Below are positions 56,400-64,000 of a DNA stretch of 64,000 nucleotides, one piece after another (the stretch's first letter is position 1; every line of letters begins with the position of its first letter). Source of the stretch: DASUPK01 sp963774305 (GTDB taxonomy: Bacteria > Actinomycetota > Thermoleophilia > Solirubrobacterales > 70-9); assembly GCA_963774305.1 (NCBI GenBank), contig CAVZEM010000011.1:434001-498000 (forward strand). Direction: 5' to 3'. A program made the position numbers and the translations under genes. The notes beneath the pieces are model-generated. The model was given only the letters and a program-made list of their open reading frames with translations, was not told the origin of the DNA and did not search any database.

Positions 56400-56934
56400 G
56401 GGCGCCCCCATCGTCCTCCCAGTGACTCCTGCCCCGAGGTACGGGGATCAGCGCGATCAGGAAGGCCGCAAGCACGAGCCCCGCCAGGAGCTTCCAGTGG
56501 TGGAGCACCGCCTCACCCGCGTTCGTCCCGAACGAAAGGGAGGAAGATCCCGCCGGCAGATCGGCGCTCACGCTGACGACGTAGTCGCCCTCGCTCGGCA
56601 CGCCGAGCTTGGCCACCGCACCGAGGTCGCCGATCGTCTCGCTGCTCTTCGCCACCACCGCGGATCCCGCGCCACCCTCAGAGGTGACCGGGACCGGCGC
56701 GCCGCCGCCCACCGGGACGACCTGGAAGGCGACCGCTCCACTGGCTGATCCGCCCTCTTGCCCGGCCGCCTCATAGAAGACCGTCACCTTGCCCTTCGGG
56801 AGGTGAACGATCCCGCCCTGCGGCAGTGCGACCCGGCCATAGTCAGCGGAGTGATCGCTGAAAGCCGCGACCAGAGCCACCGCTACGGCGGCGAGCAGCA
56901 GGACAAGCGAGACAGTGTGCTTGAGCCAGCGCAT
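56356..56934 (-). CDS. Two-helix membrane protein, function unknown
   Basis: A 192-residue protein with an N-terminal helix (TVSLVLLLAAVAVALVAAF), an extracytoplasmic beta-rich domain of about 110 residues (VTVFYEAAGQEGGSASGAVA, GDYVVSVSADLPAGSSSLSF) and a second helix (LLAGLVLAAFLIALIPVPRG) followed by a short cytoplasmic tail. The layout suggests a surface domain held by two anchors. I recognise no family. Its last 44 bases overlap the end of the transglutaminase gene. Confidence 0.62.
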   Translation of the reverse strand: MRWLKHTVSLVLLLAAVAVALVAAFSDHSADYGRVALPQGGIVHLPKGKVTVFYEAAGQEGGSASGAVAFQVVPVGGGAPVPVTSEGGAGSAVVAKSSETIGDLGAVAKLGVPSEGDYVVSVSADLPAGSSSLSFGTNAGEAVLHHWKLLAGLVLAAFLIALIPVPRGRSHWEDDGGAPSEWSSDPRAPYAG

Positions 56935-57010
56935 CGATCAATGGATCGGCACATTGGACCGTTGTCGGAGTCCCGGGCGCGTTCTCTCGACTGATATATG
57001 GTCGCCGGGC

Positions 57011-57559
57011 ATGCGGCTCGTGCCCCTCACCGCCCTCGTGGCGCTGATTCTCGCCGGCTGCGGCGGCGGCACGACCACCGTGACCGAGACGCAGTCCCAG
57101 GACACGGCCGGCCCCACGCAGTCCACGAGCCCAGCAACGACCACGACCTCGGACGGCGCGACGGTGACCGTTGCGCCCGCCAAGCGGTCTCCGGCGATAC
57201 CGGCGGGCAATCACGGCCCGCACTACTTCGAGACGCCCTCTCATAACATCGGCTGCTACATCGATTCCCACTCGGCGCGTTGCGACATCCGCGAGCGCGC
57301 CTGGACTCCACCGCCGAAGCCGCAGTACTGCATCAAGGCAGGGGTCGATTGGGGCCAGGGGATCGCCGTCGGCGACCATCGTGCCTCGGTCGTCTGTGCC
57401 GGCGACACCACTCTGGGCGGCCCGGGTCTGCTCGGCTACGGGCACTCGTCGCAGCGAGGCACGATCCTCTGTGTGAGTCGTCCCGCGGGCATCACCTGCC
57501 GGAACACGGCGAGCGGGCACGGCTTCTTCCTATCGCGGGCCAGCTATAGGCTCTTCTGA
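57011..57559 (+). CDS. DUF6636 domain lipoprotein
   Basis: A 182-residue lipoprotein. The signal peptide MRLVPLTALVALILAGC ends in a lipobox LAGC; a Thr/Ser-rich linker follows. The folded part matches DUF6636: ETPSHNIGCYIDSHSARCDI, WTPPPKPQYCIKAGVDWGQG and ILCVSRPAGITCRNTASGHG, with at least five Cys likely to form disulfides. The function is unknown. ATG 57011 is chosen because the in-frame codons before it lack a signal peptide. A GNRA-type hairpin lies ten bases after its stop. Confidence 0.82.
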   Translation: MRLVPLTALVALILAGCGGGTTTVTETQSQDTAGPTQSTSPATTTTSDGATVTVAPAKRSPAIPAGNHGPHYFETPSHNIGCYIDSHSARCDIRERAWTPPPKPQYCIKAGVDWGQGIAVGDHRASVVCAGDTTLGGPGLLGYGHSSQRGTILCVSRPAGITCRNTASGHGFFLSRASYRLF

Positions 57560-57568
57560 CTTATGAGA

Positions 57569-57591
57569 GGGTGCTCCGCAAGGAGCAACCC
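57569..57591 (+). terminator. Hairpin with GCAA tetraloop (repeat R3 copy)
   Basis: GGGTGCTCC (57569-57577), loop GCAA, GGAGCAACCC (57582-57591), with one bulged A. It lies ten bases after the DUF6636 stop and resembles the hairpin at 58325-58356, so it may be a terminator made by a small repeat. Confidence 0.6.
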
Positions 57592-57619
57592 GATTCGTGG
57601 TCCTACGAGGAGGAAACCG

Positions 57620-58315
57620 GTGAAGGCAAAGTGGGGACTGACCCTTGGCTTTGCGCTGAGCGCGGTCGCGCTGGCCGCCTGTGGCGGCAGCAGCGGCGGC
57701 ACCTCGACCAACGGCAACGACGACCTCTTCACCAGCGCCGGCTTTCAGAAGGCCTACGACGCGGTCAAGGAGAAGGCGGGCGAGAACGCCCAGGCCCTCC
57801 AGGTCCAGATCACCGCGGGCGGCGCCGACTTCAAGCTCCGCAACGGGGAGCAGGCGACCGGCTTCGTCTACACCGGCGGCGACCTGCATGACGAGAAGGT
57901 GGACGTGATCGGCCCGGGCTCGCTCAACGGGCAGGACTTCCCGTTCTCGGAGATCGATCCCGCGGCGATCAACAAGATCGTCGCCGGGGTCAAGGAGAAG
58001 TCCGGCGTCACCGACCTCAAGGTGACCGTGATGACGTTCGAGAAGAGCGCAGTCGACGGCCAGCTCAAGTGGACGATCAACGCCGAGGGCGGTGGCCGCA
58101 CCGGTCTGGTCTACAACGCCGAGCCCGACGGCTCGAACGTGACCTCTCCGCTGGGGGACATCGCTGGCTCCGGCGGCACCTCGACGAGCGGCGGCGGCTC
58201 GACCACGGCCGGCGGCGGTGTTACCGCCCCGAACGGCAAGACACCCCAGGAGATCTCCGACTGCATCCAGCAGGCGGGGACGGACGTCTCGAAGATCCAG
58301 GCCTGTGCGAAGTAG
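57620..58315 (+). CDS. Secreted lipoprotein, function unknown
   Basis: A 231-residue lipoprotein. The signal peptide GLTLGFALSAVALAACG has the lipobox LAAC. The mature domain (AYDAVKEKAGENAQALQVQI, then FVYTGGDLHDEKVDVIGPGS, and KWTINAEGGGRTGLVYNAEP) is alpha/beta-like. A Gly/Ser/Thr linker leads to a C-terminal pair of Cys (EISDCIQQAG, IQACAK). I recognise no family. GTG at 57620 follows GAGGAGG. It is flanked on both sides by hairpins of repeat family R3. Confidence 0.65.
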   Translation: MKAKWGLTLGFALSAVALAACGGSSGGTSTNGNDDLFTSAGFQKAYDAVKEKAGENAQALQVQITAGGADFKLRNGEQATGFVYTGGDLHDEKVDVIGPGSLNGQDFPFSEIDPAAINKIVAGVKEKSGVTDLKVTVMTFEKSAVDGQLKWTINAEGGGRTGLVYNAEPDGSNVTSPLGDIAGSGGTSTSGGGSTTAGGGVTAPNGKTPQEISDCIQQAGTDVSKIQACAK

Positions 58316-58324
58316 TAGGTGCGA

Positions 58325-58356
58325 GGGTGCTCCGAGGCGAAGCCGAGGCGCAACCC
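58325..58356 (+). terminator. Hairpin after the lipoprotein gene (repeat R3 copy)
   Basis: GGGTGC (58325-58330) pairs with GCAACCC (58350-58356, one bulge) around an inner GGC-gaa-GCC stem with tandem G-A mismatches. It is nine bases after the stop. The stretch just after it, TTTTATGGCGAAGCC, resembles the tails of R1. Confidence 0.6.
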
Positions 58357-58425
58357 GTTTTATGGCGAAGCCCGGTTAGCGCCTACTCTCAGGTATCTCT
58401 TACCTAGTCCCGCCAGCATGGGCTC

Positions 58426-59100
58426 GTGCGGGTACTGGTCGTAGACGATGAGCCGCAGCTCCGGCGCGCTCTCGAGCGCGCCCTGAAGCTCGAGGGTTAC
58501 GACGTGGACCTCGCCGCGGACGGTGAGGAGGCGCTCGGCTCCGTCGGCTCGGGCACGCCGCTGGATGCGATCGTCCTCGACGTCCTGATGCCGAAGCGCG
58601 ACGGGCTCGAGGTCTGCCGCGAGCTGCGGGCACGCGGCGACCGGACCCCGATCCTGATGCTGACCGCCCGCGACGCGGTGCAGGACCGCGTCGACGGGCT
58701 CGACGCCGGCGCCGACGACTACGTCGTCAAGCCGTTCGCGCTGGAGGAGCTCCTCGCCCGGCTGCGTGCACTGCTGCGCCGCACGAATGGCGAGCCCTCC
58801 GAGGAGCTGAGCTACGCCGACCTGTCGCTCGATCCGGCCACCCGCGAGGTGAAGCGCGGCGACCGGCCGGTCGAGCTGACCAAGACCGAGTTCGCCCTGC
58901 TCGAGCACCTGATGCGCAATCCCCGTCTGGTGCTCAGCCGCTCCCAGCTCTTCGAGGCGGTTTGGGGCTACGACTTCGGACCGCGATCGAACTCGCTCGA
59001 GGTCTACGTCGGCTACCTGCGCCGCAAGACAGAGGAGGGCGGCGAGCCGCGGCTGATCCATACGGTCCGTGGAGTCGGGTACTCGCTGCGCGAGAAGTGA
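58426..59100 (+). CDS. OmpR-family response regulator
   Basis: A 224-residue response regulator. The receiver has the acidic pair in LVVDDEPQLRRAL, the phosphoacceptor Asp52 in IVLDVLMPKRDG, and the Lys in DDYVVKPFALEELL. The C-terminal winged helix has ELTKTEFALLEHLMRNPRLV and SLEVYVGYLRRKTEEGG with HTVRGVGYSL. Starts with GTG at 58426. Closest in pattern to MprA-type regulators of envelope stress. Its stop overlaps the GTG of the histidine kinase gene. Confidence 0.95.
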   Translation: MRVLVVDDEPQLRRALERALKLEGYDVDLAADGEEALGSVGSGTPLDAIVLDVLMPKRDGLEVCRELRARGDRTPILMLTARDAVQDRVDGLDAGADDYVVKPFALEELLARLRALLRRTNGEPSEELSYADLSLDPATREVKRGDRPVELTKTEFALLEHLMRNPRLVLSRSQLFEAVWGYDFGPRSNSLEVYVGYLRRKTEEGGEPRLIHTVRGVGYSLREK

Positions 59101-60551
59101 GCCTGCGGCGCCGGCTCGCCCTGCTCTCGGCGCTGGCGGTGGCGTTCGCGGTCCTGCTCGCCTCCGCCCTCGTCTACACGCTGGTTCGCGATCGGCTGCG
59201 GGGCGACATCGACAACGACCTGCGCCATCAGGCCGACCAAGTCTCCCAGCGAGTCGACCAGGTCGCGCCGCCGATCGGCGGGTCGATTCAGGGTCCGGTG
59301 ACCATCGGTGCGGGACAGGGCGCCGACACGGTCTCGAAGAAGACGAAGCCTGCGCCGCCGCCGCCCGAGGCGGGGGACCGGGTCTTCCTGCAGAGAGCCG
59401 TCCCACCCCCGGGCCCGGGGGCGCCTCCTTCGCTGGCTCAGCTGATCGGGCCGGACGGCTCCGTAGTCACAGACGTGGGCTCGCAGGTCCAGATTCCGGT
59501 CTCGGCCGAGGACCGCACGCTGGCCACCAGCGGCGGGAATCCGAGCTTCAGCGACGTCGACGCCAAGGGAACCTCGCTGCGGGTGCTGACGCAGCCGCTG
59601 CCCTCAGGCGGCGCGATCCAGGTCGCGCGCTCGCTCGAGGACACCGACCACACCCTCAACACGCTGATCATCATCCTGGCGGCGGTCAGCGCCGGCGGGA
59701 TCGCGTTGGCGGCGGCGCTCGGCCCATTCGTGGCCCGGGCGGCGCTGGCGCCGGCCGGTGAGGTCTCCGACGCCGCCGAGGAGGTCGCCCGCACCCATGA
59801 CCTCACCCACCGGATCGAGGTCCGGGGCGACGACGAGCTCGGCCGCCTCGCGGCCAGCTTCAACGAGATGATGGCCGCGCTCGAGCGCTCAGAGGCCGCG
59901 CAGCGACGCCTGGTGGCGGACGCGTCGCATGAGCTCCGCACCCCTCTTGCCACCCTCCGGACCAACATCGAGACCCTCGGCCGGACGGAGCAGCTCGATC
60001 CCGCCGAGCGCAAGCGCCTGGTCGCCGATCTGACCCAGGAGCTCGAGGAGATGACCGAGCTGGTCGGCGACGTCGTCGAGCTGGCGCGGGCGCCGGGCCA
60101 GGACGCGATCGCGCGCCAGGACGTCGCGCTCGACGAGCTGACGCGGGACGCGATCGAGCGTGCGCAACGTCGCGCGCGGGACATGCACTTCGAGCAGGAC
60201 CTGCACCCCACGCTGGTCAATGCCGACGCGCAGCGTCTGGGGCGGGCGATCTCGAACATGCTCGACAACGCCTGCAAGTGGAGTCCGCCGGGCGGCCGGG
60301 TCGAGGTGGCGGTCAGGGACGGCCGGGTCACCGTCCGCGATCACGGTCCGGGCTTCCCGGCGGGTGACCTCGACAAGGTCTTCGACCGCTTCTGGCGCGC
60401 GGACGACGCGCGCGGCAAGCCGGGGTCCGGTCTTGGGCTGGCGATCGTCCAGCGGGTCGCCGAGGAGCACGACGGGAGCGCGCGTGCCTCGAACGGCGAG
60501 GACGGCGGCGCCGTGGTCAGCGTTCAGCTGCCGGAGATCGAACAGACCTGA
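59097..60551 (+). CDS. Sensor histidine kinase (HAMP, HisKA, HATPase)
   Basis: A 484-residue kinase. One N-terminal helix (LALLSALAVAFAVLLASALV), an extracytoplasmic sensor domain of about 170 residues, a second helix (TLIIILAAVSAGGIALAAAL), a HAMP region (AEEVARTHDLTHRIEVRGDD), then HisKA with the phosphorylated His278 in DASHELRTPLATL, and a HATPase with NMLDNACKWSPPGGRV (N box), VRDHGPGFPAGD (G1) and GKPGSGLGLAIVQRV (G2). The GTG overlaps the regulator stop codon (GTGA), so they form one operon. Its 3' end overlaps the PucR gene by 35 bases. Confidence 0.95.
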   Translation: MSLRRRLALLSALAVAFAVLLASALVYTLVRDRLRGDIDNDLRHQADQVSQRVDQVAPPIGGSIQGPVTIGAGQGADTVSKKTKPAPPPPEAGDRVFLQRAVPPPGPGAPPSLAQLIGPDGSVVTDVGSQVQIPVSAEDRTLATSGGNPSFSDVDAKGTSLRVLTQPLPSGGAIQVARSLEDTDHTLNTLIIILAAVSAGGIALAAALGPFVARAALAPAGEVSDAAEEVARTHDLTHRIEVRGDDELGRLAASFNEMMAALERSEAAQRRLVADASHELRTPLATLRTNIETLGRTEQLDPAERKRLVADLTQELEEMTELVGDVVELARAPGQDAIARQDVALDELTRDAIERAQRRARDMHFEQDLHPTLVNADAQRLGRAISNMLDNACKWSPPGGRVEVAVRDGRVTVRDHGPGFPAGDLDKVFDRFWRADDARGKPGSGLGLAIVQRVAEEHDGSARASNGEDGGAVVSVQLPEIEQT

Positions 60552-61710
60552 GGGCGAGCTCGAGCTCGAAGCGGGCGTCCGGGTCGGTCAGCTGGTCGCC
60601 GAACAGCTCCCGCAGACGCCCCAGCCGGTAGCGGATCGTCTGCGGATGCAGGTGCAGGGCTCGGGCCATGGCGGCCGCGTTGCCGCCATGCTGGACGAAG
60701 GCAAGCGCGGTCTCCTCCATACGAGCCCTGCCTGCGGGAGTGAGCTCGTCGAGCGGCTCCAGGCGCCGCTCGGCAAGCCGGGCGGCGAGGCCGCCGGACT
60801 CGAAGATGAGCAGCTCGGGCAGGTGCTCCTCGGCCTCGACGAGGCCATCCGCCTCGATCGCCCCGGCCTCGACCGCTCTGAGCGCGGCCGAGGCGATCGA
60901 CCAGGCCTCGGCGAGCTCCGCTCGCGGGACGGTCGGTCCGAGCGCCGCGGTCACCCCGCGGGTCGCCCGCTGGAGCTCCGCCCGCCGTTGCGGCCCGGCC
61001 GCGCCGGAGACGAGGGCGCAGCCGACCCCCCGAACGGTGGCGACGAGCGCATCCGCCGAGAGCCGGCGACCGACGCGGGTGAGGTCCTCCTCGGCGACCG
61101 CCAGAGGGGCGGCGCTCCGCGGCAGCCTCCACCCCGCCGCCTGCGCCGAGGACCGGACCTCAGCGTCGGGGGCCGGCGGGTCACGCAGCAGTCGGGCGAG
61201 GAGCTCACGGCGGCGGCCCTGGCGTTCTCCCTCCTGTTCGCGCTGGGCCTGCGCATATCCCTCCACCGAGTCGGCGGAGAGCTCATCGATATAGGCGAAG
61301 ATCGCCTCGGCGAGCAGTCCGAGCTCCTCGGCGTCGGCCCCGCTGCTGCGGGCAGCGGCGGAGACACGGCGCCAGGCGACGCGGGCACCGACCCGGTAGG
61401 CGGACTGGAGCGCGTCGAGTGTGCGGCCCTCCCTCAGCTCGGCCCTGCCCAGGCCAACGTAGACGTCCCGACCCGGCTCCCTCCCCGCGGCGGGGTCGCG
61501 GATCAGCGCAACGAACTGGCGCAGCGCCTCGCTGACGCCGGTGCGGATCGCGACGCCGAACGCGCCCTCGAGCGGACGGGCGTACTCGGGGACCTCACGG
61601 CCGATGCTCGCCAGGATCTCCTCGGTCACCTCGGGCAGCTCGGGCTCGATCGCGTCGGCGAGGGCCGGCGGCAGGGCATGCCAGGGCTCGGATTCGGAAG
61701 TTTTTGTCAT
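60517..61710 (-). CDS. PucR family transcriptional regulator
   Basis: A 397-residue PucR-type regulator. The N-terminal two thirds form a regulatory domain (GREVPEYARPLEGAFGVAIR, IFAYIDELSADSVEGYAQAQ), and the end carries a CdaR/PucR helix-turn-helix: ALAFVQHGGNAAAMARALHL and HPQTIRYRLGRLRELFGDQL. It diverges from an acyl-CoA desaturase gene with a perfect palindrome over its own start codon, so it probably controls itself and the desaturase. Its 3' end overlaps the kinase gene. A PucR next to a desaturase is a repeated arrangement in actinobacteria, as I recall. Confidence 0.9.
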   Translation of the reverse strand: MTKTSESEPWHALPPALADAIEPELPEVTEEILASIGREVPEYARPLEGAFGVAIRTGVSEALRQFVALIRDPAAGREPGRDVYVGLGRAELREGRTLDALQSAYRVGARVAWRRVSAAARSSGADAEELGLLAEAIFAYIDELSADSVEGYAQAQREQEGERQGRRRELLARLLRDPPAPDAEVRSSAQAAGWRLPRSAAPLAVAEEDLTRVGRRLSADALVATVRGVGCALVSGAAGPQRRAELQRATRGVTAALGPTVPRAELAEAWSIASAALRAVEAGAIEADGLVEAEEHLPELLIFESGGLAARLAERRLEPLDELTPAGRARMEETALAFVQHGGNAAAMARALHLHPQTIRYRLGRLRELFGDQLTDPDARFELELALRSVRSPAAER

Positions 61711-61721
61711 TCAGATGACAA
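61704..61721 (+). promoter_or_regulatory. Operator over the PucR start codon, facing the desaturase gene
   Basis: TTGTCAT (61704-61710), TCAG, ATGACAA (61715-61721): perfect seven-base arms. The ATG of the PucR gene (61710-61708 on the minus strand) is in the left arm. Its place between two divergent genes and its symmetry suit a PucR dimer. Confidence 0.6.
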
Positions 61722-61786
61722 GAAATCGCGAGAAGAGTTGGCTTTCAGGCTAACTCTTTGTGACCCTCCCTGCCTACGCTGCCCCC

Positions 61787-62689
61787 ATGACGCGTGCCAG
61801 CAAGTACGTCAACCTCGGCGCCCTGGTGGTGCCCTTCCTCGCCACCGTGGCGGCGATCGTGCTGCTCTGGGGCAGCCTGGTGAGTTGGCATGACCTCGCT
61901 CTGCTGGCGGTGATGTACGTGCTGACCGCGGCCGGGATCACGGTCGGCTTTCACCGCATGCTGACCCACCGGTCGTTCCGGACCCACAAGCCCACCGAGT
62001 ACGTCTTCGCCACCCTCGGCTCGATGGCCGTGCAGGGCCCGGTGATCGCCTGGGTCGCCGACCACCGCAAGCACCACGCGCACACCGACGTCGAGGGCGA
62101 TCCGCATAGCCCGCACGTCGGGCATGGCGAGGGCGTGATCGGAGTGCTGCGCGGCCTCTGGCACGCGCACATGGGCTGGCTGCTCTCAGAACACGGCCGG
62201 GCCGACTGGCAGCGCTACGCGCCCGACCTCTTCGAGGACCGGGGCATGCGCCTGATCAACCGGCGCTTCGTCAGCCTCGTGATGCTTGGGCTGGCCATCC
62301 CGGCGGCGGCGGGCTATCTGCTCACCGGGACCCTGCTCGGGGCGGCGACGGGCCTGCTCTGGGGCGGCCTGGTCCGCGTCTTCTTCGTCCATCACGTCAC
62401 CTGGAGCGTCAACTCCGTCTGCCACTTCCTCGGTACCCGCCGTTTCGAGGTCGAGGACCGGTCCACCAACGTCTTCTGGCTCGCCCTCCCCTCCCTGGGC
62501 GAGTCCTGGCACCACAACCACCACGCCTTCCCGCGCTCGGCGGTCCACGGGCTGCGCCGCTGGGAGCTCGACCCCTCGGCGCTGCTGATCGCGGCGATGG
62601 AGCGCGTAGGCCTCGCCTGGAACGTGATCCGGATCGCGCCCGAGCGCCAGGCGGCCAAGACCGTCGCCGAAGCTCAAGCCGCTTCTTAG
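61787..62689 (+). CDS. Acyl-CoA desaturase (membrane fatty acid desaturase)
   Basis: A 300-residue membrane desaturase, a delta-9 stearoyl-CoA type. The three His boxes are intact: GFHRMLTHRSF (HRMLTH), VADHRKHHAHTD (HRKHH) and ESWHHNHHAFP (HNHH). Four membrane helices surround them, e.g. LVVPFLATVAAIVLLWGSLV and LVMLGLAIPAAAGYLLTG. It introduces a double bond in acyl chains using an electron carrier. ATG 61787 is chosen; a GTG at 61760 would add a short stretch. It faces the PucR regulator and its operator. Confidence 0.93.
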   Translation: MTRASKYVNLGALVVPFLATVAAIVLLWGSLVSWHDLALLAVMYVLTAAGITVGFHRMLTHRSFRTHKPTEYVFATLGSMAVQGPVIAWVADHRKHHAHTDVEGDPHSPHVGHGEGVIGVLRGLWHAHMGWLLSEHGRADWQRYAPDLFEDRGMRLINRRFVSLVMLGLAIPAAAGYLLTGTLLGAATGLLWGGLVRVFFVHHVTWSVNSVCHFLGTRRFEVEDRSTNVFWLALPSLGESWHHNHHAFPRSAVHGLRRWELDPSALLIAAMERVGLAWNVIRIAPERQAAKTVAEAQAAS

Positions 62690-62773
62690 CCTCGTCTCAG
62701 CCTCCTCTCATACCCGGCTGGCTTGATGGTCGTCAAGCCCGGGTCGACCGGGACACGACGGACAGGAGTGGTG

Positions 62774-63307
62774 ATGAAAGAGAAGAGGAGACGAGGCATA
62801 ACCATCAGGCTCGGCCCGCTGGGGCTGTCGCTGCTGGCGGCGTGCATCACGGCCGTTGGAGTCGCGGCGGTCTCGATGGCGGACAGCGGGAGCGGGAGCG
62901 GGAACGGGACCAGCACCCAGACGTTCTCGGCGCCGGCTCCGCCCGGCGGAGCGCACGGCGGCGTGATGTTCGCCGCCCCGAACCTCTCGGCCGCCGACAG
63001 GCAGAAGATTGAGGACTTCCGCAAGTGCATGGAGGACAACGGCGCGCCCGCTCCTCCGACGCCCGGCGATCCGAGCGACGGTCCGCCCAAGCCACCGAGC
63101 GCGGCCGACCGGGACAAGATCCAGAAGGCCTATGAGGCCTGCAAGGACAAGCTGCCGCAGGACATGCAGAACGCGGGCCCTCCGGGGATCGCCACGTTCA
63201 AGTGCGGACCGCCCCCGGGTGCACCGCCTGCGCAGGGCCAGCAGCAGGGCCAGAACCAGGACCAGAGCAACAGCTCAGGCACCAGCTCGAGCGGCTCGAG
63301 CTCCTAG
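62774..63307 (+). CDS. Secreted or anchored protein with low-complexity tails, function unknown
   Basis: A 177-residue protein. A basic start (KEKRRRG) and a hydrophobic segment (LGPLGLSLLAACITAVGVAA) act as signal or anchor. The mature part has a two-copy pattern: DRQKIEDFRKCMEDNGAPAP and DRDKIQKAYEACKDKLPQDM, each with one Cys and probably two short helices. Ends are rich in Gly, Ser, Pro and Gln. No family recognised. ATG 62774 is chosen because AGGAGTGGTG precedes it. A hairpin lies about 70 bases after the stop. Confidence 0.62.
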   Translation: MKEKRRRGITIRLGPLGLSLLAACITAVGVAAVSMADSGSGSGNGTSTQTFSAPAPPGGAHGGVMFAAPNLSAADRQKIEDFRKCMEDNGAPAPPTPGDPSDGPPKPPSAADRDKIQKAYEACKDKLPQDMQNAGPPGIATFKCGPPPGAPPAQGQQQGQNQDQSNSSGTSSSGSSS

Positions 63308-63379
63308 CCACACAAGACTCGTCCGAACACAACACGGCGTCGCGGCACACGGGCGCCTCCATACATCCCCCCCAGCGAG

Positions 63380-63401
63380 CGGGCCCTGTAGGTGGGGCCC
63401 G
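63380..63401 (+). terminator. Hairpin after the secreted protein gene
   Basis: CGGGCCC (63380-63386) pairs with GGGCCCG (63395-63401), loop TGTAGGTG; TTCGCG follows. It is 72 bases after the stop codon. Confidence 0.55.
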
Positions 63402-63445
63402 TTCGCGTTCCGGATCGTGGGAGACCGCCGGTCAGTGCCCAGGTG

Positions 63446-63484
63446 TTGGCGCCTTACTGGCGCTATGCGCCAACAAGGCGCCAA
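63446..63484 (-). terminator. Nested inverted repeat after the SnoaL-like gene
   Basis: TTGGCGCCTT (63446-63455) and AAGGCGCCAA (63475-63484) are perfect arms; inside, TGGCGC and GCGCCA pair around TAT. The unit can form one long hairpin or a cruciform. It begins seven bases beyond the stop codon at 63492 on the minus strand. Confidence 0.65.
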
Positions 63485-63491
63485 TTGCGGG

Positions 63492-63953
63492 TCAGACCGG
63501 CAGGCCGACCGACTCGAGCGCCGCTGAGATCTCCGAGTACGCCGTGAAGCTCGCCACCTTGCGGTCGCGCTGCTCCAGGACGTGGGCCAGCGGCACGTCG
63601 AGCTCGTCGCCGCTCTCCTTCTGGGTGATCTGAAGCCGGCCCAGGACCACCCAGCGGCCGTCGGCGGCGGCGCGCAGCCCCTCGGGCTTGAAGCTGTCCG
63701 ATTCGAAGAGCTCCTCCATGTCGCCGCGCCACTTCTCGAAGCCGCGTAGGCCCTTGTAGACCTTGCCGTCGATGAAGACCGTCTCCATGCGGATCTGGAA
63801 GTCGGGATGCAGCAGGGCCTCCAGTCCGGCGCCGCCCCTGCCGATCTCGTCATAGATGCGACGAACAGCGTCCAGCGACGTGCCCGTGTCGGCCTCCTCC
63901 ATCGCCGCGTTGAATTGCCGTTCGAGAGTCTCGACGTCGTGCTGGTCGTACAT
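63492..63953 (-). CDS. SnoaL-like (NTF2-fold) protein
   Basis: A protein of about 153 residues with an NTF2/SnoaL-like fold. LERQFNAAMEEADTGTSLDA, VRRIYDEIGRGGAGLEALLHP, then FEKWRGDMEELFESDSFKPE and the strand RWVVLGRLQITQKESGDELD are typical. Catalytic residues cannot be assigned. The start is uncertain: ATG 63953 gives MYDQHDVETLE, and an in-frame ATG at 63998 would add 15 residues. A strong hairpin ends the gene. A broken member of the same fold lies at 49736-50138. Confidence 0.78.
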   Translation of the reverse strand: MYDQHDVETLERQFNAAMEEADTGTSLDAVRRIYDEIGRGGAGLEALLHPDFQIRMETVFIDGKVYKGLRGFEKWRGDMEELFESDSFKPEGLRAAADGRWVVLGRLQITQKESGDELDVPLAHVLEQRDRKVASFTAYSEISAALESVGLPV

Positions 63954-64000
63954 TTGATGGTCCTCAGTATCTCCCCAGTAGTGCGGATGACGCTCCACCG

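Noticed and set aside
1..64000. CRISPR arrays, insertion sequences, phage or integron parts
   Set aside because: No regularly spaced repeats, transposase, integrase or recombinase sequences were seen; the only repeats are the short palindromic families R1-R3.

Overview
The window is about 64 kb of very GC-rich DNA from a chromosome. Third codon positions are nearly all G or C, GTG starts are frequent, and several genes appear to lack a leader. The gene content includes F420-type oxidoreductases, many TetR, MarR and PucR regulators, a wax ester synthase/DGAT acyltransferase, a split LigD-type repair system and DUF5679 and DUF4126 proteins. Together these point to an actinobacterium, most likely of the Thermoleophilia/Solirubrobacterales type; that placement is inference. 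There are no rRNA or tRNA genes, CRISPR arrays, insertion sequences or phage genes. It reads as ordinary chromosome with some decayed genes and families of small palindromic repeats.

Layout. 0-9 kb: end of an ATP-dependent DNA ligase, L-2-hydroxyglutarate oxidase, a lipoprotein, an acyl-CoA dehydrogenase, a secreted hydrolase with a divergent TetR, and a thiolase. 9-19 kb: secreted, membrane and lipid genes, a PAS plus metallo-beta-lactamase-fold pair, an amidase, RTX-type secreted proteins (one broken), MsrA and a Nudix hydrolase. 20-23.4 kb: a four-gene operon (DUF429, membrane protein, GalU, glucuronokinase-like GHMP kinase) closed by a clear terminator. 23.4-29 kb: a possible small RNA, CsbD with a SigB-like promoter, a wax ester synthase, a LigD-type phosphoesterase, methylmalonate-semialdehyde dehydrogenase and an acyl-CoA carboxylase subunit. 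29-36 kb: hydrolase/GNAT pair, AI-2E-type transporter, and a MarR gene divergent from a DrrAB-like ABC exporter. 36-44 kb: small oxidoreductases, an M32 carboxypeptidase, an F420-type luciferase-like enzyme and membrane proteins. 44-50 kb: two related TetR genes with strong operators, an acyl-CoA dehydrogenase, a hydrolase, an acyltransferase and a cluster of broken small genes. 50-64 kb: choice-of-anchor-D protein, a MoxR-DUF58-transglutaminase operon, lipoproteins, a two-component system, and a PucR regulator divergent from an acyl-CoA desaturase.

Functional themes are fatty acid and acyl-CoA turnover (two acyl-CoA dehydrogenases, thiolase, carboxylase, MmsA, desaturase, acyltransferases) under local TetR/PucR control, UDP-sugar supply (GalU with a sugar-1-kinase), and envelope or secreted proteins. 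The most notable observations are a TetR gene that seems to start with CTG, tandem TetR operators, a glucuronokinase-like kinase coupled to GalU, three families of dispersed palindromic repeats (one copy supplies a gene's stop codon), an alpha/beta hydrolase whose nucleophile is Ala, a candidate small RNA, and five decayed loci (three frameshifts, one in-frame stop, one truncated lipoprotein) that are either pseudogenes or sequencing errors.
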